From: Dyella kyungheensis
GTDB taxonomy: Bacteria > Pseudomonadota > Gammaproteobacteria > Xanthomonadales > Rhodanobacteraceae
DNA length: 64,000 nt
Direction: 5' to 3'
Assembly (NCBI RefSeq): GCF_016905005.1
Contig: NZ_JADIKC010000009.1
Span: 91,093-155,092, forward strand
Both the position numbers and the translations under genes were made by a program. The notes beneath the pieces are model-generated. The model was not told the DNA's origin, did no database searches, and worked only from the letters and a program-made list of their open reading frames with translations. This document shows positions 18,803-26,924 of the stretch, piece after piece. Every line of letters begins with the position of its first letter. The first letter of the stretch is position 1.

Positions 18803-19412
18803 GGCGAACTCGGTATTGGGAAGTGAGCATGGCTGGCGGCGAAGCACACCGACGGCCTTCCAGGATCGTAGTCGCGGGCCGCAGCAATGCCATATGTCAT
18901 GAGTTGTGGTCGCCGAGTCACGGCTGGTCGCGGGGGCGTCTTGTCGAAAAAAGCAGGGAAGCGCGAGCCATTATCAGCGATAGGGAATGGGCTGCAGCGA
19001 CGATTACCAGTCGCTTCCGCCGGGACACCATCACTCGTCGGTAGCCGCTACGGATGGGTGGTTCCCACCCAGGTGGCCGTTGCCCTCTCGACATTGACGC
19101 AATCGCCGAGAATCCCGTCACTTTTGACGGGACAATGACGGGATACGCAGGTATCCCGTCTCTCGGATTCCCGTGACACTCGCACTTGCGGCCGCTTCAT
19201 GGCGCCTCGTGGAAAGGGAGGCGCTACGCTTCAAACCACGCCGGGGCATCCAAGCGCCGCAGTGGACAGCGCAAATGGGTTCCAGAAAACCCATAATCGT
19301 CAGGCGTTAGGCCCACGCAGTGCAATGGTTCAACGAATACGGAATGTCCTCTTTCGACCGAAGCAGGCCTATACCTACCGCCATCCATTCAACCACATGG
19401 GAGAGTTTGTCG
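18803..19412. other. Intergenic region of about 610 bp with inverted repeats
   Basis: No gene is supported. It holds the tandem inverted repeats at 19113-19160 and, at 19306-19312, a GTTAGGC heptamer that fits the GTTRRRY core of integron attC sites. No complementary 5' core was found. Confidence 0.45.
19113..19160. repeat. Two adjacent GACGGGA inverted repeats
   Basis: TCCCGTCA-CTTT-TGACGGGA at 19113-19132 is followed within 5 bp by GACGGGATAC-GCAG-GTATCCCGTC at 19137-19160, a perfect 10-bp stem. Four copies of the GACGGGA half-site thus lie in 48 bp. Confidence 0.75.
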
Positions 19413-19820
19413 ATGAGTACATCTGCTTTGGTACTGACCCTCTTCATAGCTTGGACACTCGTCCTACTCGTGCTCATGGAGGTCGTTCGCTCCTATCTTG
19501 TTCTCTCCGGACGCACCAAATCCAATGAATTCAGGCCGGACAACGCCAACCTCTCTCCGTTCCTGCAACGGCTCGCGCGCGCGCATGCCAATTGCATTGA
19601 AGGGCTTCCCGTCTTTGGCGGCCTCTTGCTTACAGCCATTGCGACCGGACGTACCGGGCTTACTGACTCGTTGGCTCCGTGGCTCCTGCTTGCTCGCATA
19701 AGCCAATCAATCACTCATCTCGTTTCCCTGAGTGTCTTCGCGGTCAACATTCGCTTCTTCTTTTTCTTCGTGCAGCTTGCGATCGCGGTCTACTGGACGT
19801 GGGCGCTACTTGTGCGATAG
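19413..19820 (+). CDS. MAPEG-family membrane protein
   Basis: About 135 residues with four hydrophobic helices. The MAPEG hallmark is the loop after helix 1, FLQRLARAHANCIEGLPVFGG, close to the conserved RAxRAHxNxxE pattern. Such proteins are small trimeric membrane proteins related to microsomal glutathione transferases. GGGAG precedes the ATG at 19413. Codon use is less GC-rich than in its neighbours, which suggests recent acquisition. Its role is not evident from context. Confidence 0.85.
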   Translation: MSTSALVLTLFIAWTLVLLVLMEVVRSYLVLSGRTKSNEFRPDNANLSPFLQRLARAHANCIEGLPVFGGLLLTAIATGRTGLTDSLAPWLLLARISQSITHLVSLSVFAVNIRFFFFFVQLAIAVYWTWALLVR

Positions 19821-20011
19821 CTCACGCATTCGCATGCCAGTAAGGTCCTCTTCCGACCCAAACCGGCCACTCAAGGCCAACAGATGAAAAGTTCAAGCTC
19901 CGGAACTCGTGCTGCTCCGAGAGGGCGGGCCTATGTAAACAAGTGTCTGTGCGTGTTGTTTTTGTCTAGCGCAAAAGCGCCATAGTCTGTAACGGCTTCC
20001 GTTTGATCTAG

Positions 20012-20050
20012 AACACCATAGTTTGTGCAAAGGGTACAAACCATGGTGTT
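20012..20050. repeat. 15-bp inverted repeat
   Basis: Arms AACACCATAGTTTGT and ACAAACCATGGTGTT around a 9-nt loop pair with a single mismatch, which becomes a G-U pair in minus-strand RNA. There is no T-run, so termination is not obvious; it may be an operator or an RNA structure. Confidence 0.6.
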
Positions 20051-20090
20051 TTGTCCACTCTTCAGCGCGTGCCGTTCAACCCGTGAACGA

Positions 20091-20116
20091 AAACGCCCCG
20101 GCATGCCGGGGCGTTT
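20091..20116. terminator. Palindromic terminator after the M28 peptidase gene
   Basis: Perfect 26-bp palindrome made of AAACGCCCCGGCA and its reverse complement, 22 bp past the peptidase stop codon. Read on the minus strand the stem is followed by TTTT, so it can act as an intrinsic terminator. Confidence 0.85.
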
Positions 20117-20137
20117 CGTGATCACCGCAACGACCGC

Positions 20138-21787
20138 TTAGGGCGCCGACTGGCTGCCCGGATGCGAGACGAAGCGCGGCGGCGTTGCCTCGTTGGCGAA
20201 CTGCCAGGTGCTGAGGTAGGCCAGCTTGAGGATCTTGGCCATCTTCGGATAGTCGATCTTCTCGGCCGTATCGCTCGGGTGGTGGTAATCCGGATGGAAG
20301 CCGGTGAACCACCAGAACGCCGGCACGTTGTGCAACACGAACGGGAACTGGTCGGAGCGGAAGAACACGTTCAAGGCGTACTCGTGGTCGAAGCGGTCGT
20401 CGAGCACCAGGCCCACGTCGCCGTTCGCCTTGGCCACGGTCTTCTGATAGTCCGGGCTGTACGCGGCACCGATCAGGTTGAGGCGGTTGCTGGTATCGGC
20501 CGGGATGTCGATCAGGCCATCGGTCTGCGGGCTCGGCTTCTCGTCGCGGCCGATCATGTCGAAGTTGATCATGGCGCGCGTGGTGTCGAGCGGACGCAGC
20601 GGATGCGCGGCGAGATAGTACGCGCCCAGCAGGCCACGCTCTTCACCGGCAAACACGGCAAACAGGATCGAGCGCTTCGGCTTGGTGGGATTGGCGCCGA
20701 ATGCGCGCGCCAGCGTGACCACACCCACCGTGCCCGAGGCGTTGTCGTCGGCGCCGTGCCAGATCTTGTCGCCGGCCTGGCCGTCGTGATCGTGATGCGC
20801 GCTGATGATGATGGTCTCGGGTGCCAGCTTCGGATCGCTCCCTTCGACCAGGCCGACCGCATTCCAGGTGGTAGCTTCACGGCGCGAGCTGTTCTTCAGA
20901 TGCAGGCTGATCGAGGTATCCGGCAGTGCCTGCGAATGTGACTTGAGGTCGCCATCGATCGCCGACTGCAACGCTGCCGGGGTGCTGCCGCTGGTACTGA
21001 ACAGCGCGTTCGACACATCAGCGGAAATGATCATGCTGGGGATGTGCAGCGGGCTGTCTGCCAATACCTGTGCGGGAATCGGGTTGGCCGCATGCTCGGC
21101 CTGATGACCGATGCGCTTGCGCACCTCCTGCGCGGAGGGGTGGTTGTGCGACGGCTCCGGCGCCATCAGCACCGCCACCGCGCCGTGTTCCTGCGCGTTC
21201 AACACCTTCACGTAGCCGGTGGCGTCACGCGTGTTGCCGGTACCGTTGAAGATGGACTTGGGGTCCTTCTCCTGCGGCTCGTGATCGAACACCACGACGA
21301 TCTTGCCCTTCACGTCGAGGCCGGCGTAGTCGTCGTAGCCAAGCTCCGGCGCCGTGATGCCGTAGCCGGCGAAGACCACGGGAGCCGACACATCCTGATC
21401 GGTGGGGAACGAACCGGACACTTCCGGATCCTTCCAGTCGGTGTTCTTGCCGCCGCGCTTGAGCGTTAGCAGCGTGGCCTTCGCATCGGGCCGGTACTCG
21501 ACCAGCGGCACGGCCTGCAGGAAGCTGGGCTGTCCCTGCGCATCGGTCGCTGCCGGCTTCAGACCCGCCTTGGCGAACTCCGATGCGATCCATTGCACCG
21601 AGGCCTCATCGCCCGGCTGCAACGACAGACGCCCCTGCAGTGCATCCGAGGCCAGGAAGGTGATGTCCGCGCGCAGGTCGCCCTGGCGAATCTGCGCGAG
21701 GCCCGGTTGCTCGGGGGCGGGAACCGCTGCCGAAGCGACGGTGGTCAGACTCGCGGCTAGCGCGAAAGCGAGGAACGTGCGGCGCAT
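20138..21787 (-). CDS. Exported M28-family zinc aminopeptidase
   Basis: About 549 residues: signal peptide (TFLAFALAASLTTVASA), an inserted PA domain (AGYGITAPELGYDDYAGLDV then GKIVVVFDHEP) and an M28 peptidase domain. The co-catalytic zinc site is complete: HHDHDG, GADDNASGT, the catalytic GEERGLLG, NFDMIGRDE and a final HHPSDT. M28 enzymes of this type trim N-terminal residues from peptides outside the cytoplasm. The ATG at 21787 has GGAGAG closely upstream; an in-frame ATG at 21847 would place 20 extra residues before the signal peptide. It is monocistronic with its own terminator. Confidence 0.92.
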   Translation of the reverse strand: MRRTFLAFALAASLTTVASAAVPAPEQPGLAQIRQGDLRADITFLASDALQGRLSLQPGDEASVQWIASEFAKAGLKPAATDAQGQPSFLQAVPLVEYRPDAKATLLTLKRGGKNTDWKDPEVSGSFPTDQDVSAPVVFAGYGITAPELGYDDYAGLDVKGKIVVVFDHEPQEKDPKSIFNGTGNTRDATGYVKVLNAQEHGAVAVLMAPEPSHNHPSAQEVRKRIGHQAEHAANPIPAQVLADSPLHIPSMIISADVSNALFSTSGSTPAALQSAIDGDLKSHSQALPDTSISLHLKNSSRREATTWNAVGLVEGSDPKLAPETIIISAHHDHDGQAGDKIWHGADDNASGTVGVVTLARAFGANPTKPKRSILFAVFAGEERGLLGAYYLAAHPLRPLDTTRAMINFDMIGRDEKPSPQTDGLIDIPADTSNRLNLIGAAYSPDYQKTVAKANGDVGLVLDDRFDHEYALNVFFRSDQFPFVLHNVPAFWWFTGFHPDYHHPSDTAEKIDYPKMAKILKLAYLSTWQFANEATPPRFVSHPGSQSAP

Positions 21788-22071
21788 GATCTCTCCATGG
21801 GTTTCGGACGGCTGGCCGTCCGGGGGTATGGAGTGCGAGCGTGCCACGCGGGGCCGGGTAGATCAAATGGGCCCGCGCTTGATCAGAGCGCTCTCAGTAC
21901 GCAGATGCCTGGCTCCGCACCGCGTTGAGAGCGCCTGCTCGAATCTATCGGGAGAGATGGCGGGATCATGCGTGTCGACGTATCGTTCCAAGGCTTCGGA
22001 TGGTCGCGTCGATAGCTGCGAATCGTGGCGCGGTATACGTGACCATCATCAGAGGCATTCTGCGTTGACGC

Positions 22072-22602
22072 CTAACGGACGTTGCCCAGCTGATTCTGCG
22101 GGGCAAGCAATCCGATGATGCGCCAACCGGAGAACGTATAGTTGTCGATGCGATCGGCGACGGGTGCCTCGTTGAGCAGAGCCTGCTTCGCTCCGGCAGC
22201 AAAGGTTTCAGGCGTCTCGGTGAGCAACGGCCGGAGCCAGATGATCGTTCGACAGTCATACGGCACTTCATCCCCGAGAATCTCCGTAAATGCCACGGAA
22301 ATATCGCGGGCAGAGACGTTATTGGGGCTACCCAACTTTTTCCAGGTGGCTCGTATGAGGCGCGACAGTTCCGTGCGGTTGTCTTCGGCAATCATCCGGC
22401 GCGAGGCTTCCAGACCCGGTCGCAATCCGCCGGTCTGCTTGATCCATTCATCGAGAATGGTTGCCCATGCGTCATAGCATTGCCGTTGACTATCGAAAAC
22501 ACCCAATAAAGGTGATGTGGCGCGTGAGTCGGCATTGCCGGTCGACGCGCAGCCTACGCAGAGAACAAGTGTCATCGCAAGCAGGATGGAAAGGTGTTTC
22601 AT
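22072..22602 (-). CDS. Hypothetical lipoprotein
   Basis: A 176-residue protein whose N-terminus MKHLSILLAMTLVLCVGC ends in a lipobox (VLCVGC), so it is probably acylated at that Cys. The mature domain has two further Cys residues (RQCYDAW and YDCRTII) that could form a disulfide. I recognise no family. The ATG at 22602 follows GGGGATC. Confidence 0.75.
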   Translation of the reverse strand: MKHLSILLAMTLVLCVGCASTGNADSRATSPLLGVFDSQRQCYDAWATILDEWIKQTGGLRPGLEASRRMIAEDNRTELSRLIRATWKKLGSPNNVSARDISVAFTEILGDEVPYDCRTIIWLRPLLTETPETFAAGAKQALLNEAPVADRIDNYTFSGWRIIGLLAPQNQLGNVR

Positions 22603-22675
22603 GGCAGATCCCCGGCACATTTTCCGACCAAGCCTGCCCGCAGGCGGCGCATCGCTTGCCTATCCTAGGCGGGCT

Positions 22676-22933
22676 TCATCTTGCTTCACGTTCCAGGGGT
22701 AATTCCGAAAAGACGATAGATCCGCCGGAATAGCGCGATGGCGTGGCCGAGTCGAACTTCGCGAGAAAGTTGCCCTTTTCAAAGGCGACACCGTCCTCGT
22801 TGTAAACCTCGCACCAAAGGCGCCGCCCGTTGGGCTTGCATGCAATCCACGCGCCGCCATCAGCGCCACCCGCCCAACGGGCGTGGGGTGGAACGGCAGC
22901 CACTCTCTCCGGTGGCGAGGGCACGTAATACAT
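22676..22933 (-). CDS. Hypothetical protein, possibly the 3' part of a frameshifted gene
   Basis: The 85 residues from MYYVPSPPERV read well to the end, with a Gly-rich WAGGADGGAWIACK stretch and two Cys residues. AGGAAGG lies immediately before the ATG at 22933 and overlaps the stop of a 26-codon frame that begins at 23022 with a better ribosome site and encodes a membrane helix. Either the two are translationally coupled, or a single-base change split one membrane-anchored protein. The same frame is open to a TTG at 23056, and an ATG at 22999 is also possible. Confidence 0.55.
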   Translation of the reverse strand: MYYVPSPPERVAAVPPHARWAGGADGGAWIACKPNGRRLWCEVYNEDGVAFEKGNFLAKFDSATPSRYSGGSIVFSELPLEREAR

Positions 22934-22941
22934 CGCCTTCC

Positions 22942-23022
22942 TCACAAAATACTGCCCACATGTCCAATGATCACGCCAGCCAATACGGCGCTCGACCATT
23001 TCAGGAAACCCTTCGCGCTCAT
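22942..23022 (-). CDS. 26-residue hydrophobic reading frame upstream of 22933
   Basis: Encodes a basic start followed by one hydrophobic helix (FLKWSSAVLAGVIIGHV) and stops at TGA. AAGAGG lies 8 nt before its ATG, a stronger site than any for the downstream frame. It may be the displaced N-terminal anchor of the protein at 22676-22933. Confidence 0.45.
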   Translation of the reverse strand: MSAKGFLKWSSAVLAGVIIGHVGSIL

Positions 23023-23167
23023 TTGGAAAGCCTCTTCTCCAGACGTTTCGAGTCAAGTCGATGCTTCACGGCGAAATTGGCAAACCACATCTGAGTGCGC
23101 CATTGCAATCTCGTCGGGTCTGCAGGAATTTCTTCCCGGCGAGAACAACCCCTGCGTCATGGCTTCC

Positions 23168-23707
23168 TCAATCCACGACGACGATCTTTACCTTCCTGGA
23201 CTCGGCATAGCCCATTTCCCTGGAGACGAAATGCGTTCGATCGGCGGCGAGCGCCACCGGAACGGGGCTCCTGTAACTCACCCAGATCGTGTAGGTCCCA
23301 CGAGCCGGGAACAACGCTTTCCCTACCGCAACCCGACGCATCCAGAGGCTGTGCCCCTCGCGTAAAGATGCGTAATAGGAGGGATCGTCCAGAGTGGACG
23401 GCACGATCATGTCGTCGTCGTAGGAAGCAGCTTCTACGCTCCTGCCGTTCGCGTCTTCGATGTGCAGAACGAAACCGGCAAGCTCTCCCCAACCAAGATC
23501 GCCATACACACGGACGACATCGTTGGATGAGTTCTCTATGCCGGCGAGCAGTTCGATGGGCTCGCCCCGTTTGCACGTTGAGCACGACACCGAGAGTCGA
23601 GCGTGGACGAGTGGTGCTTGGCCGGCGCCAACAAATCCCGAGAACCCGACGAAGAGCACGGCGAAAAGAACTCGTCTCATCACGGCGAGGGCAAACGTAC
23701 GCTTCAT
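23168..23707 (-). CDS. Exported hypothetical protein
   Basis: About 179 residues with a signal peptide (LFAVLFVGFSGFVGAGQA). The mature part begins with a CSTC cysteine pair and looks like a beta-sandwich (GEPIELLAGIENSSNDVVRVYGD, then a terminal GTYTIWVSYRSPVP strand), comparable to immunoglobulin-like domains in general shape. AGGGG precedes the ATG at 23707 by 7 nt. GC content is lower than in neighbouring housekeeping genes. Function unknown. Confidence 0.75.
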   Translation of the reverse strand: MKRTFALAVMRRVLFAVLFVGFSGFVGAGQAPLVHARLSVSCSTCKRGEPIELLAGIENSSNDVVRVYGDLGWGELAGFVLHIEDANGRSVEAASYDDDMIVPSTLDDPSYYASLREGHSLWMRRVAVGKALFPARGTYTIWVSYRSPVPVALAADRTHFVSREMGYAESRKVKIVVVD

Positions 23708-23992
23708 TCGCAATCCCCTGTTGCCTTCCTTGCCACCAGGAAGCTGTCCCCACAGCGTCTGGCCGCCATGCGGATCGACGCAATCCGGTCGAGCCGATCC
23801 GCAATTACTTGCGCTCGCGAGAAGCTACCAGCTCCTTTGAGAGCCGTCCATGCGGCTCTGGGCTGGCGAATTTCAATGCACCCCGGAATTAGCGATAGCT
23901 GCGGCGCCCAATGTTTGCCTTGCAACCGGTTGCCATCTCTACCCCGGCATCGCTTGGGCCATTTATCTACGCCGCAAACTCCGAACCCTGCC

Positions 23993-26251
23993 TCAGGTTT
24001 CGCCTTCCTTGACCACGTAGGTATAGAACCTCACCCTGCCACCTTCGGGCACCTGGTAGACACCCTGCACTTCATAGGAAAAGCCCGGGAACCGGTTGCA
24101 GCTTTCCTCGAAGGCCAGGAAGTAGTCGATCATCGGCTGGGCGCGGTCGTCGTAGCGCTCGCCCGGTATGACGATGCCAATGCCCGGCGGATAGATCAGG
24201 GCGAGCGTGGCCGCAATGCGGCCCTTGACCTCGTCCATCGGCACGAAGTCCACCCGGCCGCTGACCAGGGCTTCGTTCGCTTCGCGTGCCGACATGACCT
24301 GTTCCGGGAACGACTCGTAGCGGAAACTCAGGCGTTGCAACTCCTTGACGTTCTTCGACGCATAGAACTCGTGCATTTCCTGCGCGACCTGGCGCACGGT
24401 GTAGCCGCGGTATCGCTCCTGATACTTGCGGGAGAGGCCCGGCAGGACCTGATCCAGTGGGCTGTCTTCGTCATAGTGGTCGCGGAAGCGCTCCAGTGCC
24501 GCGAGCAGCATCGCCATCTTGCCCTCACCTACCGCGGGCGTCATGAGGAAGAGAATGCTGTTGAGGTCGTTCTTCTCCGGGATGACATGATTCTCCCGCA
24601 GATAGTTGGCGATGACCGTAGCGGGAATGCCGCTGCTGGCGTACGCGCCGGTTCTTGGATCGATGCCTGGCGTCGTGAGCATGAGCTTGGTCGGATCGAC
24701 CATGGCGGCATCGGCACCGAGATGCCGGTAGCCGTGCCACTTTTCCTGCGGATCGAGCTGCCAATACTCCTGCTCGGTGGCCAGCACATCGGTGGGCACG
24801 TCTTCCCACTTGATGCGTTCGCCCTGGTACGTCACCGTATCCGGAACGAACGGGTTGAGGAAGCCGGCGAACCGCTTGCGTATCGCCTTCCTGGCCTCGA
24901 TCCCCAGCCGAACCATGTCATCCCACAGTACGCGTCCGGCCTTGTCGGCATGCATTTGCGCATTGACGTCCAGGCTGGAAAACAACGGATAGAACGGTGA
25001 CGTCGACGCCTGCAGCATGAACATCTCGTTGAATCGCTTGTGATTCACACGAAATGCCTGCTGGCGGATATGCGCATCGCGCACATGGATCTGCGAGGCC
25101 TGCGAAAAACCCGCCAGCTGCTTGTGCGTCGACTGGGTCGCAATGATGCCGGGGTCTTTGTCCGTCAGCGACAGGCTCATGCCGAAGTGATCTTTCATCA
25201 GGGGATGAAACGCGCCAAATCCCGCCCATGCCTCGTCGAAGTGGATGTACTCGCAAAGATGGCCGATCTTTTCCAGTACCTTCTTCGCGTTGTACACGGT
25301 GCCGTCATACGTGCACTGCTCGATGATGGCGACCCGGATAGGCCGCTCGCGCTTCCAGGCATCGGTGTCCTTGAGACGCGGATGATGCCTGATCTTGTCG
25401 CGGATCGACTGCTCGTCGAACGCGGACCAGTCGATCGGACCCACCATGCCGAATCCATTGCGGTCGGCTTGGAGATAGACGGGAATGGCACCGGCGAAAA
25501 TCAGCGCACCGTGATGGTTGGACTTGTGATTGTTCCTGTCGAACAGGACGATGTCGCGGCTGGTCAACAGCGCCGTGTTCACCACCTTGTTCGATGCCGA
25601 GGTGCCATTGAGGACGAAGTACGTCCGGTCGGCCAGGAATACGCGTGCCGCGGCTTGTTGCGCCGCCAGTGCGGGGCCTTCGTGGATCAGCAGGTCGCCC
25701 AGCGACACCATGGCGTTGCAGATGTCATCGCGGAATACGTTCTCGCCCATGTGCTCGTAGAACAACCGGCCGGCCGGATGGCGCATGAACATTTGTCCAC
25801 CCTGGTGACCCGGGCATGCCCAGGTGCGATTGGCGTCGAAATCGTATTGCATCAAGGTGCCGAAGAACGGCGTGAGTAGGCTCGACACATACTGCTCTAC
25901 GGAGGCCACCAGGCGCTTCTCGTAGAAATCGCGGCTTTCAAGATCGGCGATGACGACACCGTCCAAGGACTTCAGGAACGGATCGTGGAAGGTTTCATCG
26001 TGGCGATCGCTCATCATGAAGATGGGCATGCGCAGGCCACGTGCCTCGCGCGTTTCGATGGCGACCGGCGCCAGTTCACGCGACACCACGATCGCCCCCA
26101 GGTCGGCACCGGATCGAATGGCTTCAGCCATGCCCTTCGGCGACACCACCACCGTCCGGAAATGCAGGTCCTGCTCGATGATGCTGCTGACTTCCTCGCT
26201 GCGATCGCCTGCAACGAGGATGCGGAAATATTGGATGAACGGGATGCTCAT
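23993..26251 (-). CDS. PLP-dependent ornithine/lysine/arginine decarboxylase
   Basis: A 752-residue member of the large fold-type I amino acid decarboxylases. It has an N-terminal wing domain (about 1-120), then the PLP core with CPGHQGGQMF, LNGTSASNKVVN, FDRNNHKSNHHGAL, HFDEAWAGFG and the PLP lysine in TQSTHKQLAGFSQ (Lys377), and the C-terminal domain (ALIYPPGIGIVIPGER). Inducible ornithine decarboxylase making putrescine is the nearest match, but substrate choice within this family is not certain from motifs. GGGAG lies 8 nt before the ATG at 26251; a longer in-frame ATG at 26338 lacks one. No antiporter gene is adjacent. Confidence 0.9.
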   Translation of the reverse strand: MSIPFIQYFRILVAGDRSEEVSSIIEQDLHFRTVVVSPKGMAEAIRSGADLGAIVVSRELAPVAIETREARGLRMPIFMMSDRHDETFHDPFLKSLDGVVIADLESRDFYEKRLVASVEQYVSSLLTPFFGTLMQYDFDANRTWACPGHQGGQMFMRHPAGRLFYEHMGENVFRDDICNAMVSLGDLLIHEGPALAAQQAAARVFLADRTYFVLNGTSASNKVVNTALLTSRDIVLFDRNNHKSNHHGALIFAGAIPVYLQADRNGFGMVGPIDWSAFDEQSIRDKIRHHPRLKDTDAWKRERPIRVAIIEQCTYDGTVYNAKKVLEKIGHLCEYIHFDEAWAGFGAFHPLMKDHFGMSLSLTDKDPGIIATQSTHKQLAGFSQASQIHVRDAHIRQQAFRVNHKRFNEMFMLQASTSPFYPLFSSLDVNAQMHADKAGRVLWDDMVRLGIEARKAIRKRFAGFLNPFVPDTVTYQGERIKWEDVPTDVLATEQEYWQLDPQEKWHGYRHLGADAAMVDPTKLMLTTPGIDPRTGAYASSGIPATVIANYLRENHVIPEKNDLNSILFLMTPAVGEGKMAMLLAALERFRDHYDEDSPLDQVLPGLSRKYQERYRGYTVRQVAQEMHEFYASKNVKELQRLSFRYESFPEQVMSAREANEALVSGRVDFVPMDEVKGRIAATLALIYPPGIGIVIPGERYDDRAQPMIDYFLAFEESCNRFPGFSYEVQGVYQVPEGGRVRFYTYVVKEGET

Positions 26252-26924
26252 GACGACCACTCCCTGGAGAGGGCTTAAAGGTCGAACGGCGACTACGGAG
26301 ATGGCAGTTTCTGGAGCATGCAGAGGGCGTTGTTCCAACCCTTACTGCGCTGGTCATTGTCGATGCGTCGGCGTGAATCGATCGCGAAATCACTTCTTCG
26401 CACGTCAAGCAAACGCATGCCTTCGACCGATACCGACTTCGATGTTGTGCCGGAATTCTGCGCATTCGACATATGAAGGATGGAAAGAAAAATCTACTGC
26501 ATGAAAACCCAGCATAACTACATAGGTAGCTGCGCTCATGATCAATCCAGAGCGCGTGCTTCGTCCCTAAGCCGGAGACCGACTTCTTCAGGCTGCGAAC
26601 CAACTCAAGGAAGCGTCCATTCCGGTTCCGACTTCTGCTCATGCGTCGCCGTGCCAACCAATCATCATCGCCGTACCGCAACTCCTGAAACGGACACCTC
26701 TTGTCACAGCAAGCCGACCTTTCGTCCCGCCTGTGCCGACACGGCGGCGTCAGGTTGCTAGCGTGCAACGCGCCAACGCAACCAAGCGAGCAAACCATGA
26801 GTTCCTCACTCCCATCAGCTTTGATCATGCCCTTGCGGGATCTTCCACGCCTTGATCGACCCGTCGGTGCGTTTTCCCCTGGACGCACTTAGACTCCAGC
26901 CGAGACTCTTCACGGAGCGATGCG
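26252..26924. other. Intergenic region of about 670 bp upstream of the decarboxylase
   Basis: No gene is supported. A 59-codon minus-strand frame (26293-26472) ends 41 nt before the decarboxylase start but has no ribosome site. The length would allow a regulated leader for the decarboxylase and a promoter for the gene at 26925. Confidence 0.45.

Larger units (their letters stand above)
19821..20137. other. Intergenic region with two hairpins
   Basis: This 317-bp stretch is AT-richer than its surroundings and carries no gene. It contains the hairpin at 20012-20050 and the palindromic terminator at 20091-20116. The words CATAGTCTGT and CATAGTTTGT recur within 50 bp. Confidence 0.5.

Noticed and set aside
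26124..26888. A 254-codon minus-strand frame over the decarboxylase start and upstream region
   Set aside because: Ser/Arg/Cys-rich, overlaps the decarboxylase out of frame, and has no domain.
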